DNA of 64,000 nt from Sphingomonas sp. Leaf407 (lineage in GTDB: Bacteria; Pseudomonadota; Alphaproteobacteria; Sphingomonadales; Sphingomonadaceae), in NCBI RefSeq assembly GCF_001425385.1, contig NZ_LMQO01000001.1, positions 906,833-970,832 on the forward strand, written 5' to 3'. The notes beneath the pieces were generated by a model. It was not told where the DNA came from, did not search any database, and worked only from the letters and a program-made list of their open reading frames with translations. The translations under genes and the position numbers were made by a program. Below, piece by piece: positions 29,249 to 37,629 of this stretch; the first letter of the stretch is position 1; every line of letters begins with the position of its first letter.

Positions 29249-30184
29249 TTATTTGGTCAGGCCGGCCGTCGCGGCGACTTCGGCGGCGAAGTCGCTCTCT
29301 TCCTTCTCGATGCCTTCGCCGAGCTGGAAGCGGACATAGTCCTTGAGCACGATCGTCGTGCCGGCGTCCTTGGCGGCGCTGGCGACCACGTCGGCGACCG
29401 GCGTCTTGCCGTCCATGACGAACGCCTGCGTCAGCAGCGCGTTCTCTTTCTTGAACTTCTCGATCGGGCCGTTGAGAATCTTCTCGGCGACCTCGGCCGA
29501 CTTGCCGACGATCTTTTCGGCGTTCTTCTCGCGCAGGATCGCGGCTTCGCGTTCCACGACCTCGGGGTCGAGCGCCTCGACCGACAGCGCCAGCGGGAAG
29601 GCGGCGGCGATATGCATCGCGATCTGCTTGCCGAGCGGTTCGAGCACGTCGACGCCCGCATCCGATTCGAGTGCGACGAGCACGCCGATCTTGCCGAGGC
29701 CCGGGGCGGCGGCGTTGTGGACGTACGGGATCACCGCGCCCTGCGACACTTCGACCGCCTTCGCGCGGCGCAGCACCTGGTTCTCACCGATCGTCGAGAT
29801 GCTCGCGACCAGCGCGTCCTCGACGGTGCCGCCGTTCGGCATCGGCTGCGCCTTCAGCGCTTCAATATCGTCGCCCGATTCGAGCGCGATCGCGACGACG
29901 CTGCGCACGAAGCCCTGGAACTGCTCGTTCTTGGCGACGAAATCGGTCTGGCTGTTCACTTCGACCGCGACACCCTTGGTGCCGGCAACGGCGAGGCCGA
30001 CGAGACCTTCAGCGGCGGTGCGGCTCGACTTCTTGGCGACGGCGGCGAGGCCCTTGGTACGCAGCCAGTCGACGGCGGCTTCCATGTCACCGTTGTTCTC
30101 GGACAGCGCCTTCTTGCAGTCCATCATGCCGGCGCCCGAGCGCTCACGCAGTTCCTTGACGGCGGCGGCGGTAACTTCTGCCAT
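29249..30184 (-). CDS. tsf: Translation elongation factor Ts
   Basis: The 311-residue protein exchanges GDP for GTP on EF-Tu. The N-terminal UBA-like domain ([19 protein letters not shown]) and the core block [10 protein letters not shown] are visible. It lies 96 bp after rpsB, with a strong hairpin in the gap at 30223-30261 that may set the tsf:rpsB ratio. A CTAGGAG ribosome-binding site precedes the ATG. Confidence 0.98.
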   Translation of the reverse strand: MAEVTAAAVKELRERSGAGMMDCKKALSENNGDMEAAVDWLRTKGLAAVAKKSSRTAAEGLVGLAVAGTKGVAVEVNSQTDFVAKNEQFQGFVRSVVAIALESGDDIEALKAQPMPNGGTVEDALVASISTIGENQVLRRAKAVEVSQGAVIPYVHNAAAPGLGKIGVLVALESDAGVDVLEPLGKQIAMHIAAAFPLALSVEALDPEVVEREAAILREKNAEKIVGKSAEVAEKILNGPIEKFKKENALLTQAFVMDGKTPVADVVASAAKDAGTTIVLKDYVRFQLGEGIEKEESDFAAEVAATAGLTK

Positions 30185-30222
30185 GGCTTGGCTCCTAGGA
30201 ATATCAGGTGTTGAATATAGTT

Positions 30223-30261
30223 GCGGGCGAGGCAGTGCGTGTCCCGCCCTGCCCCGCCCGC
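30223..30261 (-). promoter_or_regulatory. Hairpin between rpsB and tsf (possible attenuator)
   Basis: The stem GCGGGCGAGGCAG/CTGCCCCGCCCGC has 13 positions with a single mismatch and a 13-nt loop. It begins 20 bp after the rpsB stop and lies on the way to tsf. No U-run follows. It could reduce read-through or protect the upstream mRNA end. EF-Ts and S2 are needed in different amounts, which gives such a site a plausible role. Confidence 0.5.
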
Positions 30262-30280
30262 ACGTCAGTTCCGTGACAGG

Positions 30281-31105
30281 TCAGGCGTCGATCTGACGCT
30301 CGCCCTCACCCGCGGTTTCCGGGGTGGTCGCGGCGGCCGGATGTTCCGGCTCGGCGGTCAGCGCCTCTTCCGCCGGCGGTTCGTCCATCGCACCGAGGTC
30401 ACGGCCCGAATGCGCCATCGCCTGCTGGCCGCCACGGGTCGCGGCGATCGCGATCGCTTCGCAATACAGGCGGATCGCACGGCTTGCGTCGTCGTTCGCG
30501 GGAACCGGGAAGGCGATGCCGTCCGGCGACACATTCGAATCGAGGATCGCGACGACCGGGATACCGAGCGTGTTGGCTTCCTTGATCGCCAGCTCTTCCT
30601 TGTTCGCGTCGATCACGAACATGATGTCGGGAATGCCGCCCAGATCACGGATGCCGCCGAGCGACATCTCGAGCTTGTCCTTCTCGCGCGTCAGGTTCAG
30701 CACTTCCTTCTTGGTCAGGCCGTGCGTGTCGCCCGAGAGCTGCTCTTCGAGCGCCTTGAGACGCTTGATCGAGTTGCTGATCGTCTTCCAGTTGGTGAGC
30801 ATGCCGCCCAGCCAGCGGTGGTTGACGAAATGCTGGCCCGACTTGCGCGCGGACTCGGCGATCGGCTCCTGAGCCTGACGCTTGGTGCCGACGAACAGGA
30901 CCTTGCCGCCCGACGCCACGGTCGACGACACGAATTCCAGTGCGCGCGCGAACAGCGGCACGGTCTGCGACAGGTCGAGGATGTGAACGCCGTTGCGGTC
31001 GCCGAAGATATACGGCTTCATCTTCGGGTTCCAGCGGTGGGTCTGGTGGCCGAAGTGCGCGCCCGATTCGAGCAGGGCCTGCATGGTGACGACAGGTGCC
31101 GCCAT
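30281..31105 (-). CDS. rpsB: 30S ribosomal protein S2
   Basis: The 274-residue protein starts [20 protein letters not shown] and contains the S2 signatures [13 protein letters not shown] and [12 protein letters not shown]. The conserved fold ends near residue 230. The remaining 45 residues are an acidic, Ala/Pro/Glu-rich tail, as seen in many alphaproteobacteria. It opens the translation/envelope cluster and has a structured leader (31133-31189). Confidence 0.98.
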   Translation of the reverse strand: MAAPVVTMQALLESGAHFGHQTHRWNPKMKPYIFGDRNGVHILDLSQTVPLFARALEFVSSTVASGGKVLFVGTKRQAQEPIAESARKSGQHFVNHRWLGGMLTNWKTISNSIKRLKALEEQLSGDTHGLTKKEVLNLTREKDKLEMSLGGIRDLGGIPDIMFVIDANKEELAIKEANTLGIPVVAILDSNVSPDGIAFPVPANDDASRAIRLYCEAIAIAATRGGQQAMAHSGRDLGAMDEPPAEEALTAEPEHPAAATTPETAGEGERQIDA

Positions 31106-31132
31106 AGGATAATTCCTTCCGGTTGATCCTCT

Positions 31133-31189
31133 GGGAAGCAGGAACCCTTGATTGGACCGAAGGTCCGGGCACCGGTATGTGCGCTTCCC
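31133..31189 (-). promoter_or_regulatory. Structured rpsB 5' leader
   Basis: On the minus strand the leader can fold into a closing stem, GGGAAGC (31183-31189) with GCTTCCC (31133-31139). Inside it is a perfect hairpin GGACC-TTC-GGTCC (31154-31166). The structure ends 27 bases before the rpsB start codon, overlapping the area where a repressor S2 protein could block initiation. S2 autoregulates rpsB-tsf translation in E. coli; whether this leader is the S2 site is inference. A candidate promoter (TTGATC, 17 bp, TAAGGG) lies at 31238-31210. Confidence 0.5.
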
Positions 31190-31241
31190 ATGTGGGGTTG
31201 AGGGGAGCGCCCTTAGCGCACGCTGCCGTACCGATCAAGTC

Positions 31242-31271
31242 TTGACCGATGGAACGATATGAGAACATAAA
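31242..31271 (+). promoter_or_regulatory. Candidate promoter for the small membrane protein gene
   Basis: A -35-like TTGACC (31242-31247) and a -10-like CATAAA (31266-31271) are 18 bp apart and point toward the gene at 31365. The site is divergent from the rpsB leader. No experimental support exists, and the -10 box differs from consensus at two positions. Confidence 0.35.
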
Positions 31272-31364
31272 GCGATCGGAAGCGGATTGCGGAACCCGGG
31301 CAGAACCCGGTGGTTCAATCCGCCGCGGGTATGATCGTCAGCCCGCAACTCGGGGAGTTACGAG

Positions 31365-31592
31365 ATGGCCCTGTTTGCCTCGCTGGTTTTCGCCATCGCC
31401 TTCTTTATCGCCATTGGCGCGATCGTCGGCACGATCCTTCCCGTTCGCGGGCGCATCATCGATCTGCTGCGTCAGGGATCGGGGCAGACGATGGTCGACC
31501 CGCTTCCCTCGGTACGGCTGACCTCACGGCGCGGCGTTATCCGCCAGCGCGCGGTTACGCCTGCGGCAATGCGGCTTCGCGCTGCCGCCTGA
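31365..31592 (+). CDS. Small single-pass membrane protein, unknown function
   Basis: I do not recognise the family. The 75-residue product has one strong hydrophobic helix (about residues 3-27) followed by a basic, Arg-rich tail (residues 28-75), so the tail is likely cytoplasmic. A GGGGAGTTACGAG lies just before the ATG. The composition and codon use look like a real gene. Its last 38 bases overlap the 3' end of pssA on the other strand. It could equally be a short non-conserved reading frame. Confidence 0.6.
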   Translation: MALFASLVFAIAFFIAIGAIVGTILPVRGRIIDLLRQGSGQTMVDPLPSVRLTSRRGVIRQRAVTPAAMRLRAAA

Positions 31593-32322
31593 CCTTGGCG
31601 AAGCTGCGGATGCTCAGGGGGATCGTCGCCAGATAGGCGACGCACACCAGCGTCAACGTCTGCCATGGCGCCGATACCAGTGCTGCCGCGACGACGACGA
31701 CCAGACCGATCGCCTCGAACCGGATGTTCCGGCGCAGTTTCAGCGACGACCAACTATAGGTCGCCACGCTGGACACCATCAGGAACGCGATCAGCGCGAT
31801 CCATGGCGCGACGATCCACGGCGAACGGAACAGTTCCTCGCCACTCCAGATCCAGACATAGAGCGGCAGCATCGCCAGACCCGCGCCCGCCGGTGCCGGA
31901 ATGCCGGTCAGGAACCCCGCCGACTTGTGCGGCTGGTCCGCGATGTCGATCCGCGCGTTGAACCGGGCGAGTCGCAGCGCGGTGAAGACCGCATAGACGA
32001 GGCAGACGATCCAGCCGATGCGGGGTTCGGCCAGCAACGCCCATAAATAGATGATGAGCGCCGGCGACACCCCGAACGAAATCGCGTCGGACAGCGAATC
32101 GAGCTCGGCACCGAAGCGGCTCTCGCCGCGCACCATTCGTGCCACCCGCCCATCGATCCCGTCGAGGACGCCGGCCAGTAGCACCATCAGGACGGCGCGC
32201 TCCCAGTCCTGCCCGATCGCGAAGCGGATGCCGGTCAGGCCGGAACACAGCGCGAGTGCGGTGACGGCATTGGGCGCGATCGCGCGCAGCGGGATACCCC
32301 GGCCGGGAAGCGGTGGTCGCAT
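31555..32322 (-). CDS. pssA: CDP-diacylglycerol--serine O-phosphatidyltransferase
   Basis: The 255-residue membrane enzyme makes phosphatidylserine from CDP-diacylglycerol and serine. The CDP-alcohol transferase signature is complete: DGIDGRVAR, then FG, then a D-x3-D pair (LDSLSDA). About seven helices are visible. It is of the integral-membrane subclass II type. It starts two bases after the psd stop, so both steps of phosphatidylethanolamine synthesis are co-expressed. Confidence 0.95.
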   Translation of the reverse strand: MRPPLPGRGIPLRAIAPNAVTALALCSGLTGIRFAIGQDWERAVLMVLLAGVLDGIDGRVARMVRGESRFGAELDSLSDAISFGVSPALIIYLWALLAEPRIGWIVCLVYAVFTALRLARFNARIDIADQPHKSAGFLTGIPAPAGAGLAMLPLYVWIWSGEELFRSPWIVAPWIALIAFLMVSSVATYSWSSLKLRRNIRFEAIGLVVVVAAALVSAPWQTLTLVCVAYLATIPLSIRSFAKVRRQREAALPQA

Positions 32323-32324
32323 GG

Positions 32325-33056
32325 TTATTGCGCGATACCGATCGCGGCGGCGATGCCGGGCCGTCCGAGCACGGTTTCCCCGGCGACGCTGCGCTGGCCG
32401 AGCGCCACCTGCGGCTCGATCCCATCGGGCAGATAGACGTCGACCCGGCTGCCGAAGCGGATCAGGCCGATCCGCTGACCCGCCGCGACGATGTCTCCGG
32501 GCTTCACGAAACCCACGATCCGCCGGGCGACGAGGCCCGCGATCTGGGTGAAGCCGACCCGCTGGCCGTTCAGCCCCTCGACCACGATATGCTGGCGTTC
32601 ATTCTCGTCGCTCGCCTTGTCGAGATCGGCGTTGAGGAACTTGCCCGAGATATAGACGACCTGCCGGATCGTGCCGGCGATCGGGGTGCGGTTGATATGG
32701 ACGTCGAACACCGACATGAAGATCGACACGCGCATTAGCGGCGCATCGCCAAGGCCATTGGCCCCGCGCAGCTCGGGCGGTAGTTCGACCCGCTGGATCA
32801 TGGTGACGAGGCCGTCGGCCGGGGCGACGATCAGTCCCTCACCCTGCGGGGTGGTGCGAACGGGATCGCGGAAGAATGATGCGACCCACAGCGTCACGAG
32901 GCCCATCGGCCATGCCAGCGTTTCCCACGCCATGGCGGCGAAGAAGGCGGTGATGCCGGCGGCGATGAGGACGTATTTGTACCCTTCGGGATGAACCGAG
33001 GGCCAGCGCCACTTGACGGTCGTGGTGCCGACCGCGGGCTTTTCGAGCGATGCCAT
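32325..33056 (-). CDS. psd: Phosphatidylserine decarboxylase (PSD-A type)
   Basis: The 243-residue pro-enzyme decarboxylates phosphatidylserine to phosphatidylethanolamine. It self-cleaves at the Gly-Ser of RFGSRVD to form the pyruvoyl group. Two hydrophobic stretches lie near the N-terminus (about residues 22-65), and the short length is the alphaproteobacterial form. The start at 33056 gives [10 protein letters not shown]; an upstream GTG-type extension is not needed. It is divergent from icd. Confidence 0.94.
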   Translation of the reverse strand: MASLEKPAVGTTTVKWRWPSVHPEGYKYVLIAAGITAFFAAMAWETLAWPMGLVTLWVASFFRDPVRTTPQGEGLIVAPADGLVTMIQRVELPPELRGANGLGDAPLMRVSIFMSVFDVHINRTPIAGTIRQVVYISGKFLNADLDKASDENERQHIVVEGLNGQRVGFTQIAGLVARRIVGFVKPGDIVAAGQRIGLIRFGSRVDVYLPDGIEPQVALGQRSVAGETVLGRPGIAAAIGIAQ

Positions 33057-33174
33057 GAACCGTGGTGTACCCAAGGCAAGCCGTGCTGACAACCGCCGCA
33101 TGGCGCGATGCGGTTGATCGAAGCCGATCCAGTCCGTAAGGCCCGTCCAACTCCAACGAAATCGAGAGAGCTAT

Positions 33175-34395
33175 ATGGCGAAGATCAAGGTCAAAACCCC
33201 CGTCGTCGAGATCGACGGCGACGAGATGACCCGCATCATCTGGGCATGGATTCGCGAACGCCTGATCCAGCCCTATCTCGAGATCGACCTCGACTATTAT
33301 GATCTCGGCATCGAGAAGCGCGACGAGACCGACGACAAGATCACTGTCGACAGCGCCAAGGCGATCCAGAAGTATGGCGTGGGCGTGAAGTGCGCCACCA
33401 TCACCCCCGACGAGCAGCGCGTCGAGGAATTCGGCCTGAAGAAGATGTGGCGTTCGCCCAACGGGACGATCCGCAACATCCTCGGCGGCGTGGTGTTCCG
33501 CGAGCCGATCGTGATCTCGAACGTGCCGCGCCTGATCCCCGGCTGGACCAAGCCGATCGTTGTCGGCCGTCATGCGTTCGGCGACCAGTATAAGGCGACC
33601 GATTTCAAGGTGCCCGGTGCCGGCAAGCTGACCATGAAGTGGGAAGGCACCGACGGACAGGTCATCGAGGAGGAAGTGTTCGACTTCCCCGCCGCCGGCG
33701 TCGCCATGGGCATGTACAATCTCGACGAATCGATCCGCGACTTCGCGCGTGCGTCGATGAACTATGGCCTCGGTCGCGGCTGGCCGGTGTATCTGTCGAC
33801 CAAGAACACGATCCTCAAGGCCTATGACGGCCGCTTCAAGGACATTTTCGAGGAAGTGTTCGCCGCCGAGTTCAAGGACAAGTTCCAGACTGCCGGCATC
33901 GAATATCAGCACCGCCTGATCGACGACATGGTCGCATCGGCGCTCAAGTGGCATGGCGAGTTCGTCTGGGCCTGCAAGAACTATGACGGCGACGTGCAGT
34001 CGGATCAGGTCGCGCAGGGCTTCGGTTCGCTCGGCCTCATGACTTCGGTGCTGATGTCGCCGGACGGCAAGACGATCGAGGCCGAAGCGGCGCACGGCAC
34101 CGTCACCCGCCATTATCGCCAGCACCAGCAGGGCAAGGCGACGTCGACCAACCCGATCGCGTCGATCTTCGCATGGACCGGCGGCCTGAAGTATCGCGGC
34201 AAGTTCGACGACACGCCCGAAGTGACGAAGTTCGCCGAGACGCTGGAGCGGGTCTGCATCGAGACGGTCGAGGCCGGCCACATGACCAAGGATCTCGCGA
34301 TCCTGATCGGGCCGAACCAGCCGTGGATGACGACCGAGCAGTTCTTCGAGCAGGTTCGCCTGAACCTCGAAGCGGCGATGGGGTCGCAGGGCTGA
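33175..34395 (+). CDS. icd: NADP-dependent isocitrate dehydrogenase
   Basis: The 406-residue enzyme oxidises isocitrate to 2-oxoglutarate in the TCA cycle. It is the eukaryote-like homodimeric type: it begins [20 protein letters not shown] and contains [15 protein letters not shown] and [11 protein letters not shown]. The length fits the family. It stands alone between psd and a Kef antiporter. A hairpin 25 bp after the stop (34421-34449) is a likely terminator. Confidence 0.97.
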   Translation: MAKIKVKTPVVEIDGDEMTRIIWAWIRERLIQPYLEIDLDYYDLGIEKRDETDDKITVDSAKAIQKYGVGVKCATITPDEQRVEEFGLKKMWRSPNGTIRNILGGVVFREPIVISNVPRLIPGWTKPIVVGRHAFGDQYKATDFKVPGAGKLTMKWEGTDGQVIEEEVFDFPAAGVAMGMYNLDESIRDFARASMNYGLGRGWPVYLSTKNTILKAYDGRFKDIFEEVFAAEFKDKFQTAGIEYQHRLIDDMVASALKWHGEFVWACKNYDGDVQSDQVAQGFGSLGLMTSVLMSPDGKTIEAEAAHGTVTRHYRQHQQGKATSTNPIASIFAWTGGLKYRGKFDDTPEVTKFAETLERVCIETVEAGHMTKDLAILIGPNQPWMTTEQFFEQVRLNLEAAMGSQG

Positions 34396-34420
34396 TCCCC
34401 GCGCTTTAATCGTGAAAGAG

Positions 34421-34449
34421 CGGCGTCCACTCCGACAGGGTGGGCGCCG
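34421..34449 (+). terminator. Hairpin after icd
   Basis: CGGCGTCCAC pairs with GTGGGCGCCG (one G-T pair) around a 9-nt loop, followed by TTCCTGCG. It lies 25 bp after the icd stop and 53 bp before the next start. The short U-stretch is weak. Confidence 0.5.
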
Positions 34450-34502
34450 TTCCTGCGTTTGGGCGGTTGCCGCGGCCGTGCCGCATCCGCAACAATGCGC
34501 CC

Positions 34503-36275
34503 ATGCCGCTTCCGATCGATTCGACGCCGTTCAGCGATTCGCTGGTCATCCTGGGGGCCGCCGGCCTCGTCATCCCCGCTTTCGCGCGGTTCCGAGTCAA
34601 TCCGGTCATCGGGTTCATTCTGGTCGGCGTACTGGTCGGGCCGTTCGGGCTGGGCGCGTTGGTGCAGCGGCTGCCGTGGCTGTATCACGTCACCATCACC
34701 GATCGCCATTCGATCGAGCCGTTCGCCGAGTTCGGCATCATATTGTTGTTGTTCTCCATCGGCCTAGAGCTTTCGTTCAAGCGGCTGTTCGCGATGCGGC
34801 GGCTGGTGTTCGGGCTGGGCGCGGCCGAGCTGATCGGGTCGGGGCTGCTGATCGGCATCGCGCTGATGCTGCTGGGTCAGGGGACCGCCGGGGCGATCGG
34901 CCTCGGCCTTGCGCTCGCCTTGTCGTCGACCGCGCTGGTGCTGCCGATGGCGGGGACGACCGGGCCGGTCGGGCGGACCGCCTTCGCAATGCTGTTGTTC
35001 GAGGATCTGGCGCTGGTGCCGATCATCTTCGCCTTGGGCGCGCTGGCCCCCACCGCGAGCGAGGATGGCTGGACCAACCTTGCCACGACCGCGATGTGGG
35101 GCGGTTTGAGCGTCGTCGGCCTGTATGTGGCGGGGCGGCTGGTGCTGCCCAAGCTGTTCGCGCAGGCGGCGCGGACCAAGAGTCCCGAGCTGTTCCTTTC
35201 CGCCAGCCTGCTGGTGGTGATCGTCGCCAGTCTGGTGACGACCGCCGCCGGGCTGTCGCCGATCGTCGGCGCGCTGCTCGCCGGCCTGCTGATCGCCGAG
35301 ACCGAATATCACAGCGAGGTCGAGGTCATCACCGCGCCGTTCAAGGGACTGGCGCTGGGCGTGTTCCTCATCACCATCGGCATGAGCCTCGACATCGCGA
35401 CGATCATCGACAATTGGGGATCGCTGCTCGGCGCGATCGCCGGGGTGGTGGTGGTCAAGGCGCTGGTGACGAGCGGGCTGTTGTGGCTGAACGGCGTGCG
35501 GCCGGGCACCGCGACCGAAACCGGGCTGCTGATGGCCAGCCCGTCGGAAACCACGCTGATCGTGCTGGCGGCGGCGACACAGGCGCAGCTCATCCTGCCC
35601 TCGACCGCCGCCTTCTGGCAGACCGTCACGGCGATCGGCCTGACGATCACCCCGCTGCTGGCGATGATCGGCAAGCGCGCGTCGCGGCGGATCGAGACGC
35701 GCACCGGTGGCGAGGAGCCCCCTGCCCCGGAAACTGCCGGATCGGGCGTGGTCATCATCGGCTTCGGCCGGGTCGGACGGCTGGTGGCCGAGATGCTCAA
35801 GACCCACGGCAAGCCGTATATCGCGGTCGATTCGGACATCGACAATGTCGCGCAGGCGCGGGCCGAGGGGCATCCGATCCTGTTCGGCGACGTGTCGCGA
35901 TCCGAGTTGGTCGACCGGCTCGATCTGGGGCGGGCGACCGCGCTGGTGCTGACGATGGACGATCCGGTGCTGACCGTGCGGCTGACGCGGCGGGTGCGCG
36001 GATGGGTGCCGGGGCTGACGATCCTCGCCCGCGCGCGCGACGCGGCGCATGCGGCGGAACTCTACGCCGCCGGGGTCAGCGACGCGGTGCCCGAGACGCT
36101 CGAATCGTCGCTGCAACTGTCGGAGGCGGTGCTGGTCGATCTGGGCGTGGCGATGGGGCCGGTGATCGCCTCGATCCACGAAAAGCGCGACGAACTGCGC
36201 CAGTCGATCCGCGCGCAGGCCAGTCTGGAGCGCGAACCGCGGATTCGGCGGTTGCGGCGGGTTGGGGAAAGCTAA
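34503..36275 (+). CDS. Kef-type monovalent cation:proton antiporter (CPA2 family)
   Basis: The 590-residue protein has a CPA2 exchanger domain with about 12 membrane helices (residues ~15-390). A cytoplasmic RCK/TrkA-N domain follows (about 415-540) with the nucleotide-binding motif GFGRVGRLVAEML. Such KefB/KefC-like systems export K+ or Na+ in exchange for H+, gated by nucleotides or glutathione adducts. No ancillary KefF/KefG gene is present. The start at 34503 was chosen because the fold begins soon after; the earlier frame overlaps the icd terminator region. Confidence 0.9.
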   Translation: MPLPIDSTPFSDSLVILGAAGLVIPAFARFRVNPVIGFILVGVLVGPFGLGALVQRLPWLYHVTITDRHSIEPFAEFGIILLLFSIGLELSFKRLFAMRRLVFGLGAAELIGSGLLIGIALMLLGQGTAGAIGLGLALALSSTALVLPMAGTTGPVGRTAFAMLLFEDLALVPIIFALGALAPTASEDGWTNLATTAMWGGLSVVGLYVAGRLVLPKLFAQAARTKSPELFLSASLLVVIVASLVTTAAGLSPIVGALLAGLLIAETEYHSEVEVITAPFKGLALGVFLITIGMSLDIATIIDNWGSLLGAIAGVVVVKALVTSGLLWLNGVRPGTATETGLLMASPSETTLIVLAAATQAQLILPSTAAFWQTVTAIGLTITPLLAMIGKRASRRIETRTGGEEPPAPETAGSGVVIIGFGRVGRLVAEMLKTHGKPYIAVDSDIDNVAQARAEGHPILFGDVSRSELVDRLDLGRATALVLTMDDPVLTVRLTRRVRGWVPGLTILARARDAAHAAELYAAGVSDAVPETLESSLQLSEAVLVDLGVAMGPVIASIHEKRDELRQSIRAQASLEREPRIRRLRRVGES

Positions 36276-36489
36276 GGATACCCTGTGCTGACGGTCCAAA
36301 GTTTACAAAGTTTACACTAGCGGCACGATTTGGGGCGAAATTGGGGCAGATTTCGCGGCTGCCATATTCGACGGTGGGAAAGAGCGGATCATACGATAGC
36401 CGCGCTGGCGAATGTAGGACAGCAGGTGCCCGAGCACCCCTCGGCCACCGTTTGGCGCTCCGCATCGATCGATCCGGCGGCGGCGTCGG
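36276..36489. other. Intergenic region with no assignable gene
   Basis: These 214 bp lie between the Kef gene and the convergent interrupted gene. A short direct repeat, AAGTTTACA (36300-36318 region), is the only structure I see. No hairpin with a U-run and no protein-like frame is visible. Confidence 0.5.
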
Positions 36490-37314
36490 TCAGAAGGGAT
36501 CGTGCGTCTGTTCGCCGGGCGGCGCCCGCAACGTCACAGGAAGCGCTGGAATCCCCTGCACTTCGGCGCGGCTTTTGATGTCGATATGCGGTTCCAGAAC
36601 CCAGACGTCGCCTGCTCCCCACAGCAGGAAGCCGAAGCTGATGTGGGTGGCTTCTTAGGGAACGGGGCCGACGATGACATCCGCCTGACGCCAGCCGAAC
36701 GTTCCGCCGAGCGGGGCCTGATTGGTGTCGCCGCCCGTCACCCGCGCACCGGACGCGCCGATCGCCGCCCAGAAACGGATGAGCTTCGTGTCCCGCGCGG
36801 CGACGAGGGTCGAGAAATGCACGTAGCGGCCGCGCATGTCCTTCGTCGTTTTGACGATCCGGCGGAGTTGCCCCCAGCCATCGGGCTTGCGCTTCGCCGC
36901 ACCGATGCACATCAGCCCGCCGTCCTCGGGCACCCGGAAAACATATTGGCCGAGCCCTGTGCCCGCACGCTGCCAGTCAGGCCCGGAGATCTGTTCCCGG
37001 TCTTCCCGGAGACGCAGGATACCGTTGCGATCGGGCACGATCACGCGCTGGGAGGTTCTTGCGGTGGTTACCCGGATCAGATCGGCCGGGTCGCCGGATC
37101 GCTTCACGCAGCGGGGCGGCGCCTTGGGCGACGCACCGTTCCCGGCTGGCCGTCGTCCCACGACGACGATGTCGAGCGGCTGGGTTGCGGTGTCGGCCTG
37201 CGGGGCGGCGGCGGGTGGGGGTCCGCCGGACGGCTGTCGATCGGCGGACTGGTGCGCGAATGCAGCGATGGCGGGAAAGCACAGAACGGCACAGACGTGA
37301 CGAAACCGGACCAT
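36490..37314 (-). pseudogene. Secreted protein gene interrupted by an in-frame TAA
   Basis: The frame starts at the ATG at 37314, with GGGGAG upstream, and encodes a signal peptide (about residues 1-21) and a Pro/Ala-rich linker. A conserved-looking C-terminal beta domain follows. A TAA at 36655-36657 stops it after 219 residues, in the middle of that domain. The same frame then continues for 54 codons to a TGA at 36490, and this tail still reads like protein (HISFGFLLWGAGDVWVLEP). From memory, related domains read VPxxATxIxFGxLLxGxGxVW without a break here, so a one-base change of a Glu codon to TAA is the simplest explanation. The truncated protein could still be made. A sequencing error cannot be excluded. 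Function unknown. Confidence 0.7.
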
Positions 37315-37629
37315 ATGACATTCTCCCCGGCGCACAGGATCGTATTTCGCAGATGGCTTCAAGCCGGTAGTTCGGGCCGGTGTCGATGGGGTACGTTGCG
37401 TTCCCGACCGGGTCGGTCCGCGGCGTGCCGGCCCGGAGCGGGACGGCAGACGTTACTTCTGCAGCGCCAGGGGCGATCGACGTTCGAGGAAGTATCTTTG
37501 TAACCTGCTCCCCTTCCTGAAAGGGAGGGGAGAAACCGAACGTTTCGTTGAATGCCGTTCCGGCGTGAGCCGGTATGGAACGGCCGCAAGCGATATAAGA
37601 GGGGAGGTTTTTCCGCCCCCGCTGTCACC
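37315..37629. other. Intergenic region between the interrupted gene and alaS
   Basis: These 315 bp contain the upstream region of the interrupted gene (minus strand) and, at 37508-37532, one hairpin of the GGGAGGGG repeat family. I see no gene in the rest. Confidence 0.5.
37508..37532 (-). terminator. GGGAGGGG-family hairpin downstream of alaS
   Basis: CTCCCCTTCCT pairs with AGGGAGGGGAG around a 3-nt loop with one mismatch. It lies 98 bp after the alaS stop codon on the minus strand. It is a single-hairpin member of the repeat family at 6761-6862 and may act as the alaS terminator. Confidence 0.5.

Noticed and set aside
34503..36275. A complete KefFC-type system
   Set aside because: Only the antiporter is present; no KefF/KefG-like oxidoreductase gene is adjacent.
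36389..36910. A 173-codon minus-strand frame covering the end of the interrupted gene
   Set aside because: It is in another frame from the signal-peptide-bearing gene, and its product lacks the domain pattern seen in the readthrough frame.
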